DNA from: Punctularia strigosozonata HHB-11173 SS5 | Lineage: Eukaryota > Basidiomycota > Agaricomycetes > Corticiales > Punctulariaceae | Direction: 5' to 3' | Assembly: GCF_000264995.1 (NCBI RefSeq) | Contig: NW_006767448.1 | Coordinates: 62,001-126,000, forward strand | Length of the DNA stretch: 64,000 bases | Part shown: positions 33,400-44,746 of the stretch, piece by piece | Layout: every line of letters begins with the position of its first letter | How positions within the stretch are numbered: the stretch's first letter is position 1 | Program-made: the position numbers and the translations under genes | Notes under the pieces: model-generated | Seen by the model: only the letters and a program-made list of their open reading frames with translations | What the model was told of the DNA's origin: nothing | The model's database searches: none

Positions 33400-33675
33400 A
33401 TGACAAGCGACCATAGTACTGGCAAGGGCAAACTGTCCACTAGTTATGCGCGGAGGAGGGCGTGAGTCATTCTCATCCTATCGCAGATTTCCTGTGACAT
33501 TGATGAGCTTGATGCTGCAGAGAAATGGAGGCAGAACGGGAAAGACAGGAGGTGACATCCTCCCCGCTTAGGATCTATACTCAGATCGCAGTGTCACTGA
33601 CGTTTCACACATTTCACACAGGCAGAACGGGAGGAGCAGGAGAAACGGGAGCAAGAAGCAGCACAGCAGAAATAA
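33400..33675 (+). CDS. Tiny charged-helix peptide gene (putative)
   Basis: Three short exons join in phase to give a peptide of about 48 residues. From ATG 33400: MTSDHSTGKGKLSTSYARRR; then after an intron at about 33462-33520, AEMEAERERQE; then after an intron at about 33551-33621, AEREEQEKREQEAAQQK with the stop at 33673-33675. The C-terminal two thirds should be one long, highly charged alpha helix. Both introns have GT-AG ends and the helix pattern continues across the second, which is the main support. The family is not recognised, and it could instead be the end of a longer gene. Confidence 0.45.
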
Positions 33676-34780
33676 TGTCCAGACGAAGGAATAACGAACT
33701 GGGCTAATCTAACGTCTCTGTCCTACGTTAGATGCGCTCTCACGATGGCTGGCTGCCGTACATGGTGTTGCGCTGTCTAGATTTCGTGCTTCCTGCTTGT
33801 CGTTTCCGTGCAGGGACGGCATCACACGGATTGCTTGAGACGTGTGCGCGAAAGCGGACATTTCACCGAACCACCGCACGAAGGTGAACGGGTCGCCCGA
33901 TCTCACCCGACCTCACCCTCGCAAAAGGAGGTGCGCGCGGTCGAAGTGCACTCTCAATTGATCCTGGAACGTTAGTCGAATGACACTAAAGCATGAGTCC
34001 TGCTGCACGTGGAGTTGTAATGCATTCGACGAACGCGTTACTCGCAACATCGCTGGCGGCAGTCATGTCTACTGCGAACAGCCGTGGGGCGAATCCTGCC
34101 ATGGTTCGAGTGCGGTCAGCGAGTAGCCCGGGGCAGCGACGACACCAATGCAAAAGCGATGTATCGTCGTCGGCATGGATCTCTGGTATTTTGGCCGTCG
34201 AAGAGGGTTGGGGCGTTGTAAGAGCTTTGTGAAGCGAGCCAAACATATCATGGGTGAACAGCTCATGCAAAGTAGTAATGAATCAAAGCTATGCTGCCCG
34301 CATAGCTCGCTGGACGCAGAAAAGTACAAAGCGGATGAACAGGCTTGTCCGCGAGGAAAAGGTAGCCAAGCAAGCAAACACAAACAACGACCGGGCCGAA
34401 GGAGTTTCGCCCCACTGACGACCGCCTTGACTACTGACGCTCGTCGCTAAAGCGAGTGCTCTCATTCATTATTCCATACCTTCCATATTCTGAACATGAA
34501 GCAACCCTTGGACGAGAATCAGTGCTACTATCGCGGTTTTGTTGGAGTATCATCGATCACTGAGCTGGTTCTGCGCTGCTAGATGTACCACACAGCCTTC
34601 ACGCCTATAGGACGAGCCAAAGCTGTTGAGAGTACAACACGAGATGCCCTCGATACATCTCGCCTTGTTACACTAGGACCTAAAAGATGGCTCGAATGCA
34701 GACTGGCGGCACTGTCAAGCTTTCCCTTCCCTCCATCAAGTCGTACCACGATACCCCCGTCCAAGAGTCCCGCCCTTGCA
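33676..34780. other. Region without a supported gene
   Basis: About 1.1 kb. The frames near 33986-34270 are open on both strands over the same bases, and neither shows a motif or splice-supported extension. Confidence 0.4.
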
Positions 34781-37408
34781 ATGAACCGAACCATACAGAT
34801 ACTCGAGATTAGCACGGCAGCGACGAAAGCCGTACCCATTGCAGGTAGTTATCTTGAGGGTGTTCTCGGCACTGCACTGCAGATAGCGAAGATCGCGGAG
34901 GTGCGTCGTATCTACGACGGGATTCGGACAACTTGCTGACCCTCATCTCAGAAAGCAAAGTCCAACAAAGAAGACTGCCAAGCCCTGGCACGTCGTGCCG
35001 CAGCGGTAGCTTGTGCAATTGTCCACAAAGTTATGTGCATGGAGGTGCAAGAGGTCGCGAAGTTGACTCCAGACATACACATCCTTCTGCGGTAATGCCA
35101 TCGTATTCCGCCCTCCATGGCGCTCACCCCACCACTAGGGCCTTGGACGATACACGAGCGCTCGCCGCGAAGCTGGCAGAAATCACCTTCTTCAAACGGC
35201 TCGCTAGCCAATCGAGGATCAGCACCGAGTTGCGCAGGATATCGTCAGAGTTCCAAGACGCGATAGATATCTTCGGAGTATGTGAAGCACGCGAGCTGTT
35301 CTCTGTTTTGGTTGACGAAGGCCCCAAGATCAATTCCCAGATTGATTCAGGGACCAGTATAGCGCATCTTAAAATAGCGGTCGAAGGCATCCAGACTACG
35401 GTGGACAAGATCGCGGTGAAGGAGCAGCCCGAAAGTTCGTACGACGGCGACGTGAGCATGAGTTTCCGTTCTCGGCTTCGATGGTGTAACTGATGTCTCT
35501 ACTAGTACCGATTGTTTCGTAGTAGCGATCTCGTGATCGCCGAGGAACTACGGGTACTCAACGGCAATGATGCGGCTGCATACCTGGTAACTGTCGGCCA
35601 GACCAACGAAACGTATGTCATGAAGAGATATGCTCGTCGCGATGCAGCATTCCGCGCCAAGATCGACTTCCTGCGAGGCGTACGTCTTCGGTGAGTATTA
35701 TCATTGTGCTCGAGCCCGTTGCTCATCGTCGAATCGCAGATTTGCTCACGTTGAGCAGTTGATTGGATATTCGCGGGACTCATCTGACCCGTTCTACGTT
35801 GCCCATGCAGGTGACCTCTGAGCACCGAAACTCTCCGGTTCAGCTGTATTTATGGATGTGATTAGGTCGCGTGGATGTCGAAGCTTGCATGACAGGCATT
35901 GCCTCTGAACAGCAGCTGAGAAACGCGGTGATATGGGTACGTTGATTCGCCTGAGCGCCGATGAAGAGCTCACCTCCCTGCAGACGCAGCAGATGCAGGT
36001 TCGCTTCTGGCGATGAGGAATGTTCGGTCTTCTCATCTTTTTATAGAGCACAGCAGACTCCCTGCTGGATTATATGAGACAGCTGTATCGACGAGTCTGG
36101 AATGGAACACTCGGTCTGGATGGCCGGGGGGATATTACTGTGTGCTTGGAGAGGACCATGTTTGACGTGCGTCAGAATTCCATACAGCTAATGCCCCTCG
36201 ATAACACGCTTCGCAGATCCGCTACACTGCGTACGTCGATCAAAGCGACCGGGTCATCTTTGATCTCGAGTTCTCCGAAGTCAAGCCAGAGCGGCGCAAA
36301 TGCCAGTGGTATTGGAACAACAACTATGATCGATCCGCTCTCATTCAGGTGGTTCCGTTCATGCTTGATAACCTTGTCGCCGAATGCTCATTGCTCAAAC
36401 CAGGCGCAACCTACTTGGTCACATCAATCCTCTAACGAAGCCCTTCACAACGCACTCGGCTCTACTCCGCTGCAGCTGCTGGAAGCGTTGCTTTCAGCGC
36501 GAGACGTTGGAGAGGTCTCCGATCACCTATACACCAAACAAGTGCTCGACTGCCGATTCATAGGCGCCGGGCCGGTTATGAACATCCGTTATGATGATCG
36601 GCCATATGTCTGTGACCGAGCTCAACTGGGATCTCGATATTTCATTCCTACCCATCGCTCTGCTTCGTGGATCACTATGAATGGGCCGGCGCAAAAGGTG
36701 GGGAAGGGTACATATGTGGAGCTCGCGGATGGAACTATCAGGTACGGCTTTCAGTCTTCGCTTCAATGATGGGTGGTATACACTGAGCTTGATATATTAC
36801 AGGCACACCGTCTGTTTTGACGGCAGTGTATGCGGCATATCGGTTCGCGAGTTCGCATGGCCGACTGCAGATACGCCAGCAGCGTGGCTATGGTTGCTTC
36901 AGCATGCAGCCCAGACAGCCCATCACCATGGGATTCTTGCCACTGACCTTGGCGCAGGTCAGTCGGCATTGTATAGTTCAACGTTCGATTGCTTCCGCTC
37001 ATTTTCGTTGTTTTAGTGACTGGATTGCTCATGTTCCGCCAGACGAAGCTCGTATTGCCGTCTGGAGGGGCCACAATACCCTCCACCATATATTTCTTTG
37101 AGTACCCTCCTGTTGAAGTCGGGCCAGTGCACGTGGCTTGGGGATACTGGGCCTGGGATGAAGAAGGGCAGCACACCTCGACCGTCAAGTCTTGTTACTA
37201 CGACGGCTGGGTTTGGAAAGTTGTTCTAGAGCTGGGTGAATTGTCGTTTAAGATGACGCGGTGAGCTACTACGGATGTGTATTATGATGGAAGCAATCTT
37301 GACAAGTATTTCTCTCGCAGTCGAACTCAGTTCGAGTATGCGAGTCTGTCCAATGATCTCGCGCAGCTCATCCGGGATTGCGTGCCGGAGGTAACAACGG
37401 ACTCGTGA
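34781..37408 (+). CDS. Many-exon protein with MLKL-like N-terminal helices
   Basis: The start at 34781 gives MNRTIQILEISTAATKAVPI followed by AGSYLEGVLGTALQIAKIAE, then after an intron KAKSNKEDCQALARRAAAVA. This run of amphipathic helices resembles the four-helix N-terminal domain of MLKL-like and fungal NLR/kinase adaptor proteins, where it drives assembly or membrane attack. A helical stretch follows (LAEITFFKRLASQSRISTEL), then YRLFRSSDLVIAEELRVLNG, and a C-terminal half I do not recognise, with FDIRYTAYVDQSDRVIFDLE, GAGPVMNIRYDDRPYVCD, HTVCFDGSVCGISVREFAWP and YFEYPPVEVGPVHVAWGYW-like segments. About ten introns join in phase, and the stop at 37406-37408 follows RDCVPEVTTDS. The exon calls between 35690 and 36070 are the least certain. 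The relation to MLKL is by resemblance only. Confidence 0.58.
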
Positions 37409-37779
37409 TCGAAGCCCCCACGACGCTTGGCGGCAAAGTAACACTACCGTAGTATGGTCTTTTTGTAGTTGGCAATAGCCCAGAATTTTCGAGCGTTCCG
37501 GTGCAGACGCCGATGTTTATCTTTCTGAGGTGTCCATATGAGAACACGGTCGACAGAGTCACCACGAAACGCGAGGTATACATCGAAGTACAATCTGAGC
37601 CATAGCAAGTCCGTAACGCGGTTGAACGCGAAGGTGCGACTTTGCGGGATACATGACATAATGCTTCAGGTCCTGCGCACGACGGCGCGATCGGATTCGA
37701 AGAGAGAAGCGCGGCGCTAGTCCCGTGGCTTGCGCATCTGATCCAGCCCAGCCCGTCTCGGTCAACGACAATGAAACCG
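37409..37779. other. Intergenic region upstream of GH31 gene
   Basis: About 370 bp, presumably the promoter of the alpha-glucosidase gene. No coding frame is supported. Confidence 0.45.
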
Positions 37780-37786
37780 TATATAA
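37780..37786 (+). promoter_or_regulatory. TATA box (TATATAA)
   Basis: TATATAA 50 bp before the ATG at 37836, within a normal distance for a fungal core promoter. Confidence 0.55.
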
Positions 37787-37835
37787 CGGTCCCGACGATG
37801 CCCCGAGTCGACGCTAACGCCAGACGACCGTCATC

Positions 37836-40800
37836 ATGAAGCTTGGCCTGCTCGCGTTCGCCGCCGCGTTCTATGGCGCACGAGCAACATACATCGACCC
37901 GAGTGTGCTCGATGCCTGCCCAGGTTACGACGCGACGAATGTATCGACGTCCGGCGCGGACCTCACCGCGAACCTCGTCCTCCGAGGCCCATGCGGCGTC
38001 TTTGGCGACGACGTGAAGACTCTGCGGCTCGAGGTTTCATACGAGACCTGTACGTTTCCTTCGACCTCCCCGCATATATGCGCGGTATTGACAGGTAGAC
38101 AGCGACGCGCATACATCTGAAGATCACCGATCCATCCTCAACGCGATACGAAGTTCCGGATTCGGTCTTCGCCCGCCCGACACCGGACGCCACACCACCG
38201 CAAAACGCGAGCATCGAGTTCACCTACACTTCCTCGCCCTTCTCCTTCTCCATCCTCCGCGCCTCGACGCACGAATCGCTCTTCAGCACCGGCGCACATC
38301 CCATCATCTTCGCGCCTCAATACCTGCGCGTCAAAACCGATTTACCCGCGCACGCGAATGTGTACGGGCTCGGTGAACACACGGACACCTTCCGCCTCCC
38401 GACCCTTAACTTCACCCGGACGCTTTGGAGCCGCGACGCTTACGGCGTGCCGAACGGGACGAACCTGTACGGAAACCACCCCGTCTACTTCGACCATCGC
38501 ACCAGCGGCACGCACGGCGTGTTCTTCCTCAATTCCAATGGGATGGACATCAAGCTCGATGAACCGGAGGGGAGCAACACGACGACGTTGGAGTATAATG
38601 TGGTTGGCGGCGTAATCGACATGTACTTCCTTGCAGGGAGCATGACGGACCCGAACGAGGTGGCGAGGCAGTACGCAGACCTTGCAGGCAAGCCGGCGGA
38701 GGTACCGTATTGGAGCTTGGGGCTACACCAGTGCCGATTTGGTTACGAAAGTGCGTTTGTCCTTCTGGTCTTCACGAAGCTTGCGTGCTAATGAATAATG
38801 CAGGCTTCGTGGACGTCGCGGACGTGATCGTGAACTATTCCAAGGCCAATATTCCACTCGAAACTATGTGGACCGACATCGGTGCGCTCTCTTTTTCGCG
38901 CGCATATATGGACTGAGCTTACTGGTTCGACAGATTACATGTACAACCGTCGCGTTTTCACTCTGGATGCCGTACGTCCTCTCCCTCTTCGCTTCCCCTT
39001 GATTCGATCTTGAACACTGACACCCCGATGCCCCCCGTAGGACTATTTCCCTACGTCCCGCATGCGCGAGATCGTCGACTACCTGCACGCGCACGATCAG
39101 CAATACGGTGCGTTCCTGCCTGTTTCTTTGACATGTCTCTAAAGGAACATGGCACTAATATGATATTTCCTCTAGTGATGATGGTAGACCCCGCGGTTGC
39201 CTACCTTCCCAATGAGGCTGACAGCGCATACGCCCGCGGTTCTGAGAAAGGCGTCTGGCTCCGCTATCCAAACGGCTCCTACTACGAAGGTCTTGTCTGG
39301 CCCGGTGCGTGTCTCCCTCTCCTTTGTATCCTTTTTCTCTTGGCCCTCTGACTGGACTTTCCTATTGTCCTGAATTTATTGTTCGTCTGCGCCCAATCTG
39401 CTCTTCCATTCTCGTCTTCACGCATGCTCCGCGAAACTGACGAATGTTACGGACAGGTGTTACCGTTTGGCCAGATTGGTTTAATCCCGACGCGTCCCCC
39501 TTCTGGACTGCCGAGTTTGCAAGCTTCTTCAATCCATCGACCGGGATCGACATTGACGGCGCGTGGATCGACATGAACGAGCCTTCGAGCGTGAGTCATC
39601 CTATTCTCCAGCCGTCCTCCTCTATAACGTGAGGCTGATCGGTTCCGTGTAGTTCTGCGTTTTCCCGTGCACGGATCCGGCACAGCAGGCGATCGAGCAG
39701 AACCTGCCACCACAGAGGACAAGTTCACCACCTGACCCTGACACACCGATCTTCGGTGGCACCGCGAGCGCGACGGCGAGTTCATCAAAGGCAACTACCG
39801 CGAGCGCAAGTTCGGCTTCAGCCGTGTCGTCGGTTTCTGTTTCAGCAAGTTCCGTACCGGCGAGCTCGATTTCAACTTCAGCAACGTCGGCCTCCGCGAG
39901 CTCAGCTTCGGTCGCAGCATCTTCGGCCCCTAGAGCCTCAGCTTCGGCGATCAGTCCAAGGGAGAAGAAGATTGGGGCAGCAAAGCGCGAGCAGCAGCCG
40001 ATCAGCCACGACGGCGAGGATATGAACACGCCGCCGTACCAGATCAACAACGCGGCGGGCGTGCTATCGAGCAAAACCGCTGATGTGCGTGTGCTCACTC
40101 TTACGGGCGTTCCATGCAGAGACCGATATCCTCGTAGACGGACGCGACTCATTACAATGGACTGATCGAGTACGATACACGTTAGTCCTTTGCCTTCGGT
40201 TGCTGTTGCCAAGTGGCCTGACCTTGCCGTTATCGACGCAGACAACCTGTACGGCACCATGATGTCCGCGGCAACCCGCGAGGCGATGCTTGCCCGTCGC
40301 CCGGGACTGCGCACGCTCGTCATCACACGCTCGACCTTCGCTGGTGCCGGGGCACGCGTCGGTAAATGGCTCGGCGACAACTTCAGCACATGGTGGCATT
40401 ACCGCGCCAGTATCGCGGGCTTGCTCGGCATGACGACCGTGTACCAGGTGCCGATGGTCGGAAGTGACATCTGCGGTTATGGTGCGCCTTATATTCGCTT
40501 TGTGACAGTGGAAAAGCAGGGACGTTGATGCTTGGGGGTGTTTCAGCCGAGAATACGACGGAGAACTTGTGTGCGCGCTGGGCGATGTTGGGTGCATTTA
40601 GCCCGTTCATGCGAAACGTAAGTCTCAACAAGATACATCTGTGATACGAGACAGACCTGACTGATGTCTCATGGGGATATTTAGCATAACGCGGACACGT
40701 CCATCAGTCAGGAGTTCTATCGCTGGCCGACAGTGGCGCAAGCGGCGCGCAACGCGCTCAATATTAGGTTCGTCACGGTCCACGTCTGGCTATTTTGGAC

Positions 40801-41523
40801 GGATGCGCTGACACGGACGATAGGTACCGCCTACTCGACTACCTATACACGGCGCTGCACCAAGCAAGCGTGGACGGCACGCCCGTCGCATCGCCACTCT
40901 GGTTCGCATACCCCTCGGATGCGAACACGTTCGGGATCGACCTGCAGTACCTCTTCGGTCCCTCCGTGCTCGTCTCGCCCGTCACGGAGGACGACGCGAC
41001 GTCCGTCTCTTTCTACCTCCCAAATGACCGCTTCTACGATTTCGCCACGCTCGCTCCGGTCGAAGGTACTGGTGCACAGGTCACACTTGAAAACGTCAAC
41101 TTCACGAGCATACCGCTGCACATCAAGGGCGGCTCGGTGCTGCCGTTGCGTGTGAGCGGTGCGATGACGACCAAAGCGCTCCGGGCGACCGACTTCGAGC
41201 TCGTCGTCGCCCCCGGGCGAAACGGCCGCGCGACCGGCAAGCTCTATGCGGACGATGGAGTGTCGCTCACGCAGAACAAGACCACTCAGGTTGACTTCGC
41301 GTTCGCAAACAACGTGCTGTCGGTGAAGGGCAGCTTCGGGTATCCGCTCGGGGTTAACGTACGACGTGTGCGGGTATTGGGCGCAAAGAGGCCGCTGGGG
41401 GCGGAGCTCAGTATCGCCGGGAAAGGCAAGAATTTGAAGGTTACTTGGGACAAGACACCGCAAGTGCTAAATGTAGACGTGGGGATCGTGTTTGGTCAGG
41501 ATTTCCAGATCAAGCTATCGTGA
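37836..41523 (+). CDS. Secreted alpha-glucosidase, GH31
   Basis: Extracellular enzyme releasing glucose from alpha-glucosides such as maltose or starch fragments. The start at 37836 gives a signal peptide ([17 protein letters not shown]). Features in order: [18 protein letters not shown] near 38370; [58 protein letters not shown] with the catalytic nucleophile Asp at about 39567; the acid/base Asp in [12 protein letters not shown] near 40370; [21 protein letters not shown]; and C-terminal beta domains ending DFQIKLS-stop at 41521-41523. About 13 introns join in phase. Between CVFPCTDP and the next conserved block lies an unusual Ser/Ala-rich run, about 39770-39950. It is convergent with the kinase gene that ends at 42086. 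Confidence 0.9.
39770..39950 (+). repeat. Ser/Ala-rich low-complexity insert in GH31 gene
   Basis: About 60 codons in frame that are almost only Ser and Ala with some Val and Thr (for example [15 protein letters not shown]). They lie in the loop after the nucleophile-bearing exon, where related enzymes usually have a short linker. Codon-level repetition suggests expansion by slippage. Confidence 0.7.
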
Positions 41524-42085
41524 ACTACGTGAATAATATTTTCTCCCATGGGCACGGGCTGCTGGTCAAATTGATCGGTGTGCGTGACATATTTCCACTT
41601 TCTCGATGCACTTGGTCGCTCGTCCATTTTGACCTGCGACGGCCGATTGTAACGGATCTGCTCCAAGCATGGCGGAGGACGTGAGCGCAGTTGTGCGGGT
41701 CTGAGGTCTTGCGCTCCGGTCGAGAGTATCCGCGGAATACATGAGTTGGTCTGGCCGAACCTGATAACATGTGAACAAGAACCTACATCCAGTATCAGGA
41801 ACGACAGAACGGGAAGAGCCTCGAGGACGCGGGATGTCACCCTGGGCCTCGCACTGGCAGGCTGTAAAGTGCTTCGCGGCATCTTGTACATACAACACAC
41901 GGGATGCTTGAGATACGGCAGTGTATGGTCCGGCGTATGCCTCGTTGTTTGAGCCAGATATATGACAGATTAGAAGAAGGAACACGAGGCAAACCTATGG
42001 AACACCCAAACGGTACCCAAGATGTTCCAAGCAGCTGTGAACTTCTGTTGTGACAAGGGTCCACCTCGTCGGGACGTCGGCCCGT
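41524..42085. other. Intergenic region between convergent genes
   Basis: About 560 bp between the GH31 stop and the stop of the first kinase gene. Only the two 3' ends are expected here. Confidence 0.5.
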
Positions 42086-43635
42086 TCAATGGCTCTGCGG
42101 CGCGACGGCGAGTCCACATTGTCGGAACTTAAAGCGCTTGCATGATGAAACAAACCCTGGTTTGTGATAAGCTCGGTGCATCAGTAGACCACGCGAAATG
42201 GAGGCATGAACCGAAGTACCATCTAGTTGCTGTAGAACGGTGGTCATTTTCGGTCGTAGTTCGCTTTGCTGGTGCCAGCATTTCTCGATCAGCGACCAGA
42301 GTGTGTCCGATGGCGTGATCGCGCAGCCATCACCATTCATCGGGCGACGAGGCCGTTGACCTTCCAGAATCCGTACAATGACAGTTGCCTCACGGCGGAT
42401 CTCATAAAACGGCGGTCTAGTGGTGTAAATCTAAGGATTTAGGTATCAGCTGGGTATGGTAATGAAACCACAAACATGAAGTTATACCTCATAACAAACA
42501 CATGCGAACGAATATACATCGCCTTCAAAGGTTGGTTTTGAGGTCGGATTGCTCTGCGATGAAAAGCGTTCTGGACACAAGAGCTCAGGAGCGGTCCATC
42601 TTCCACCCTGGTGGTTCTGCGTCGCCACCTGAGTGGCGTACTCGCTGAGAATTCTCGATAAGCCGAAGTCAGCCAGACGAGGTCTGCCTGTGTTGTCAAT
42701 CAGGATATTTACCTGCGTCGAATTCAGACAGTTTCGGACGATACAGGAAAGGGCGCTTACGCCTCGCAAGTCTCCATGAGCGACATTCATTCTGTGCAAG
42801 TATTCCAGCCCTTTGGCCGTGCCGTGCATCTGAGCAACCAGGTAATCGCTTCGCGGAGACAACAATCCCAGTGAGTCTTACCAATTTCTTCAAGAGCTTA
42901 GACGATGGCGAGGAACAGCTTCTGATATATTCAATCAAGTTTCCATTCTCCATCCAGGGTGTTACCATGCATGGCACGGATTGACCTGGGTTGTCGAAAC
43001 GGACAAGGCCCAGAAGAGGAACGATGTTTTTGTGAGATAGGAGATGTAGTGTGAGGTATTCATCAATAAATTTCTACGGAATGATTTGACGTTTGATTTA
43101 AGAAGCTGGCATAACTTCCGAACGTACCTTCGTGCACTCATCAACGCTGCCTGTGTTGCAACGAATTCGTTTGATCGCAAGCGGGCGACCTTTATGCTGC
43201 ACTCGGTATACGTCGGCATATCCTCCGTACTTCTCCGCGTTCTGACCCAGGAAAGTGGGGTTCATGTAAAATGATCCAGGAATGACTCCGGTGATTTGCA
43301 CAATTTTTTGCATCAGTCGGAAGATCACAGGAATAAGAGACGCTCGGCGCGCAAGGGAATGGTGTTGCTGAAGGTACTGTCATAGCGACGGGTGTTCATC
43401 TCAGTAGAGTGTACAATTAGTGAAGCTCCTGCACTGACTGACTCCAGCTGGCACATAAATCGATCCGCATCTCCCGGTTGGATGTTCAAGGTTTCTCCTT
43501 GTACTGAGCATGCTGCGCCATGCATAGCGCGGAGGAGCTGTTTATCAAGAGGTGTAACACTTTTATGGAATATCAGTACAATAATTGTGAAATGTCCTCC
43601 TCAAGTAGCTCACGAAACTCGATGTTGGAATGCAT
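42086..43635 (-). CDS. TKL-type protein kinase A
   Basis: Protein kinase of the tyrosine-kinase-like group as found in mushrooms. Reading the reverse strand: a leader with VTPLDKQLLRAMHG; a helical stretch MIFRLMQKIVQITGVIPGSF; a degenerate glycine loop GGYADVYR; the ATP lysine in LAIKRIR; LLSHKNIVPLLGL; the hinge region MVTPWMENGNL; the catalytic loop VAHGDLRG|VNILID (HGD in place of HRD); ADFGLSR; the activation/APE region GGRWTAPELL; GDVYSFACVCYE; and the C-lobe CW...RP motif. The core motifs are all present. The tail runs about 40 residues past the end of kinase D and stops at 42086. The start is unclear: the ATG at 43635 matches kinase D, but the first intron acceptor leaves the frame one base out. 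Substrate unknown. Confidence 0.72.
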
Positions 43636-43885
43636 CCGGCTCAAGTCATTCCCATAAAAAGATCGGCGATGAACTCTAGGCAGAGCCTTTCAGATTGATT
43701 CTAGCCAAGCTGAAACAATGCGTACTTGCTGTAGGTAGTTTGCAGACCGGCGTGGAGTCGACGTGGCAAGGGGTGGACAGTGAAGCGCGAAGCACAAATA
43801 CAGTACTTGAGGGCCGGGAACGGCGCTTTGCTCCTTCGCGTGAGGGCCAATACATAAGACGGTCACGAGCGGTCACCGTGACACA

Positions 43886-44140
43886 TTAGAAGACAGGGGG
43901 CTCGTCGAGCTCATCGGCTTCGTCAGACTGTTTTCGCTTTTTCGATACCGGCCGAGGCTTGGGCCTGGGTTTGTTCTGTTCTATTGGCAAGTCCGCCGGG
44001 TCGCTGGGTGTAACTGCTGCCCGGCGACGTGACGACGACCTAGTAGGGACCTTGGTCTGTCCCTTGGTGGTGGCATTTCGGGCAGCGGTGTTCCTTTCTT
44101 TCTTCTGCTTGGCCCGAGCTTGTTTCTGTGCAATGGCCAT
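43886..44140 (-). CDS. Basic 84-residue open frame (hypothetical)
   Basis: A single uninterrupted frame from ATG 44140 (MAIAQKQARAKQKKERNTAA) to the stop at 43886. It is rich in Lys, Arg, Pro and Ala, with a possible nuclear signal KKRKQ and an acidic end DEADELDEPPVF. The composition looks protein-like rather than random, but no family is recognised and no flanking exons are obvious. It may be a small nuclear protein or the tail of a lost gene. Confidence 0.38.
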   Translation of the reverse strand: MAIAQKQARAKQKKERNTAARNATTKGQTKVPTRSSSRRRAAVTPSDPADLPIEQNKPRPKPRPVSKKRKQSDEADELDEPPVF

Positions 44141-44746
44141 CGTTTAAGTCGGGCTTGAGAGCAGGTATGACTGATAACGACAACTATTGGAATATGGAAG
44201 AGGACAAGCTTGCGAGCTGGTCGCGTGCACTGCCGCGAACTCTTCGTCGTATACACAGGTTCACGAACTCGGAATATAACCACACATGCACTTCGGTAAC
44301 TAATTCCTACATCATACAAACTTATTCCTGAAGTCCAAGCTCCATGATTGCTCATCAAACGGTCGATATACTCATGTGGTGTCCTTTGCACCGAGGGAGA
44401 TCACGCTATCCGTCATTTGTCCAAGATTTCTAGCCTTGCATCTGCAGAACGTCAAGGGCTACGACTTTCATGTATGAATCATCTTGAAATTCGCCGTCGT
44501 TGTCGAGATATCGTCGATATCCTGTGGACGTGCCCGAATGCGACAAAAGTTGCGTTGGAGCACGACGCGCCATCACTTCTGCAAACAGCAGTAAACCACC
44601 GTGTGCAGACGTCGACTTGCAGACTGGGGCGTAATCGTTCCTCGATGTCTCCTCAAGCCAGTGTTGCATTACAGACTGCATACATCGCACAAGCCAGTTA
44701 CGCTATCTCCCTTCATACGCAGCGGCATCCGTGAAGATCGACGGTC
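44141..44746. other. Region without a supported gene
   Basis: About 600 bp between the basic open frame and kinase B. Both strands have short open frames but no motif. Confidence 0.4.

Noticed and set aside
33986-34270. Open frames on both strands over the same bases
   Set aside because: They mirror each other, have no motif and no splice-supported extension; choosing one would be arbitrary.
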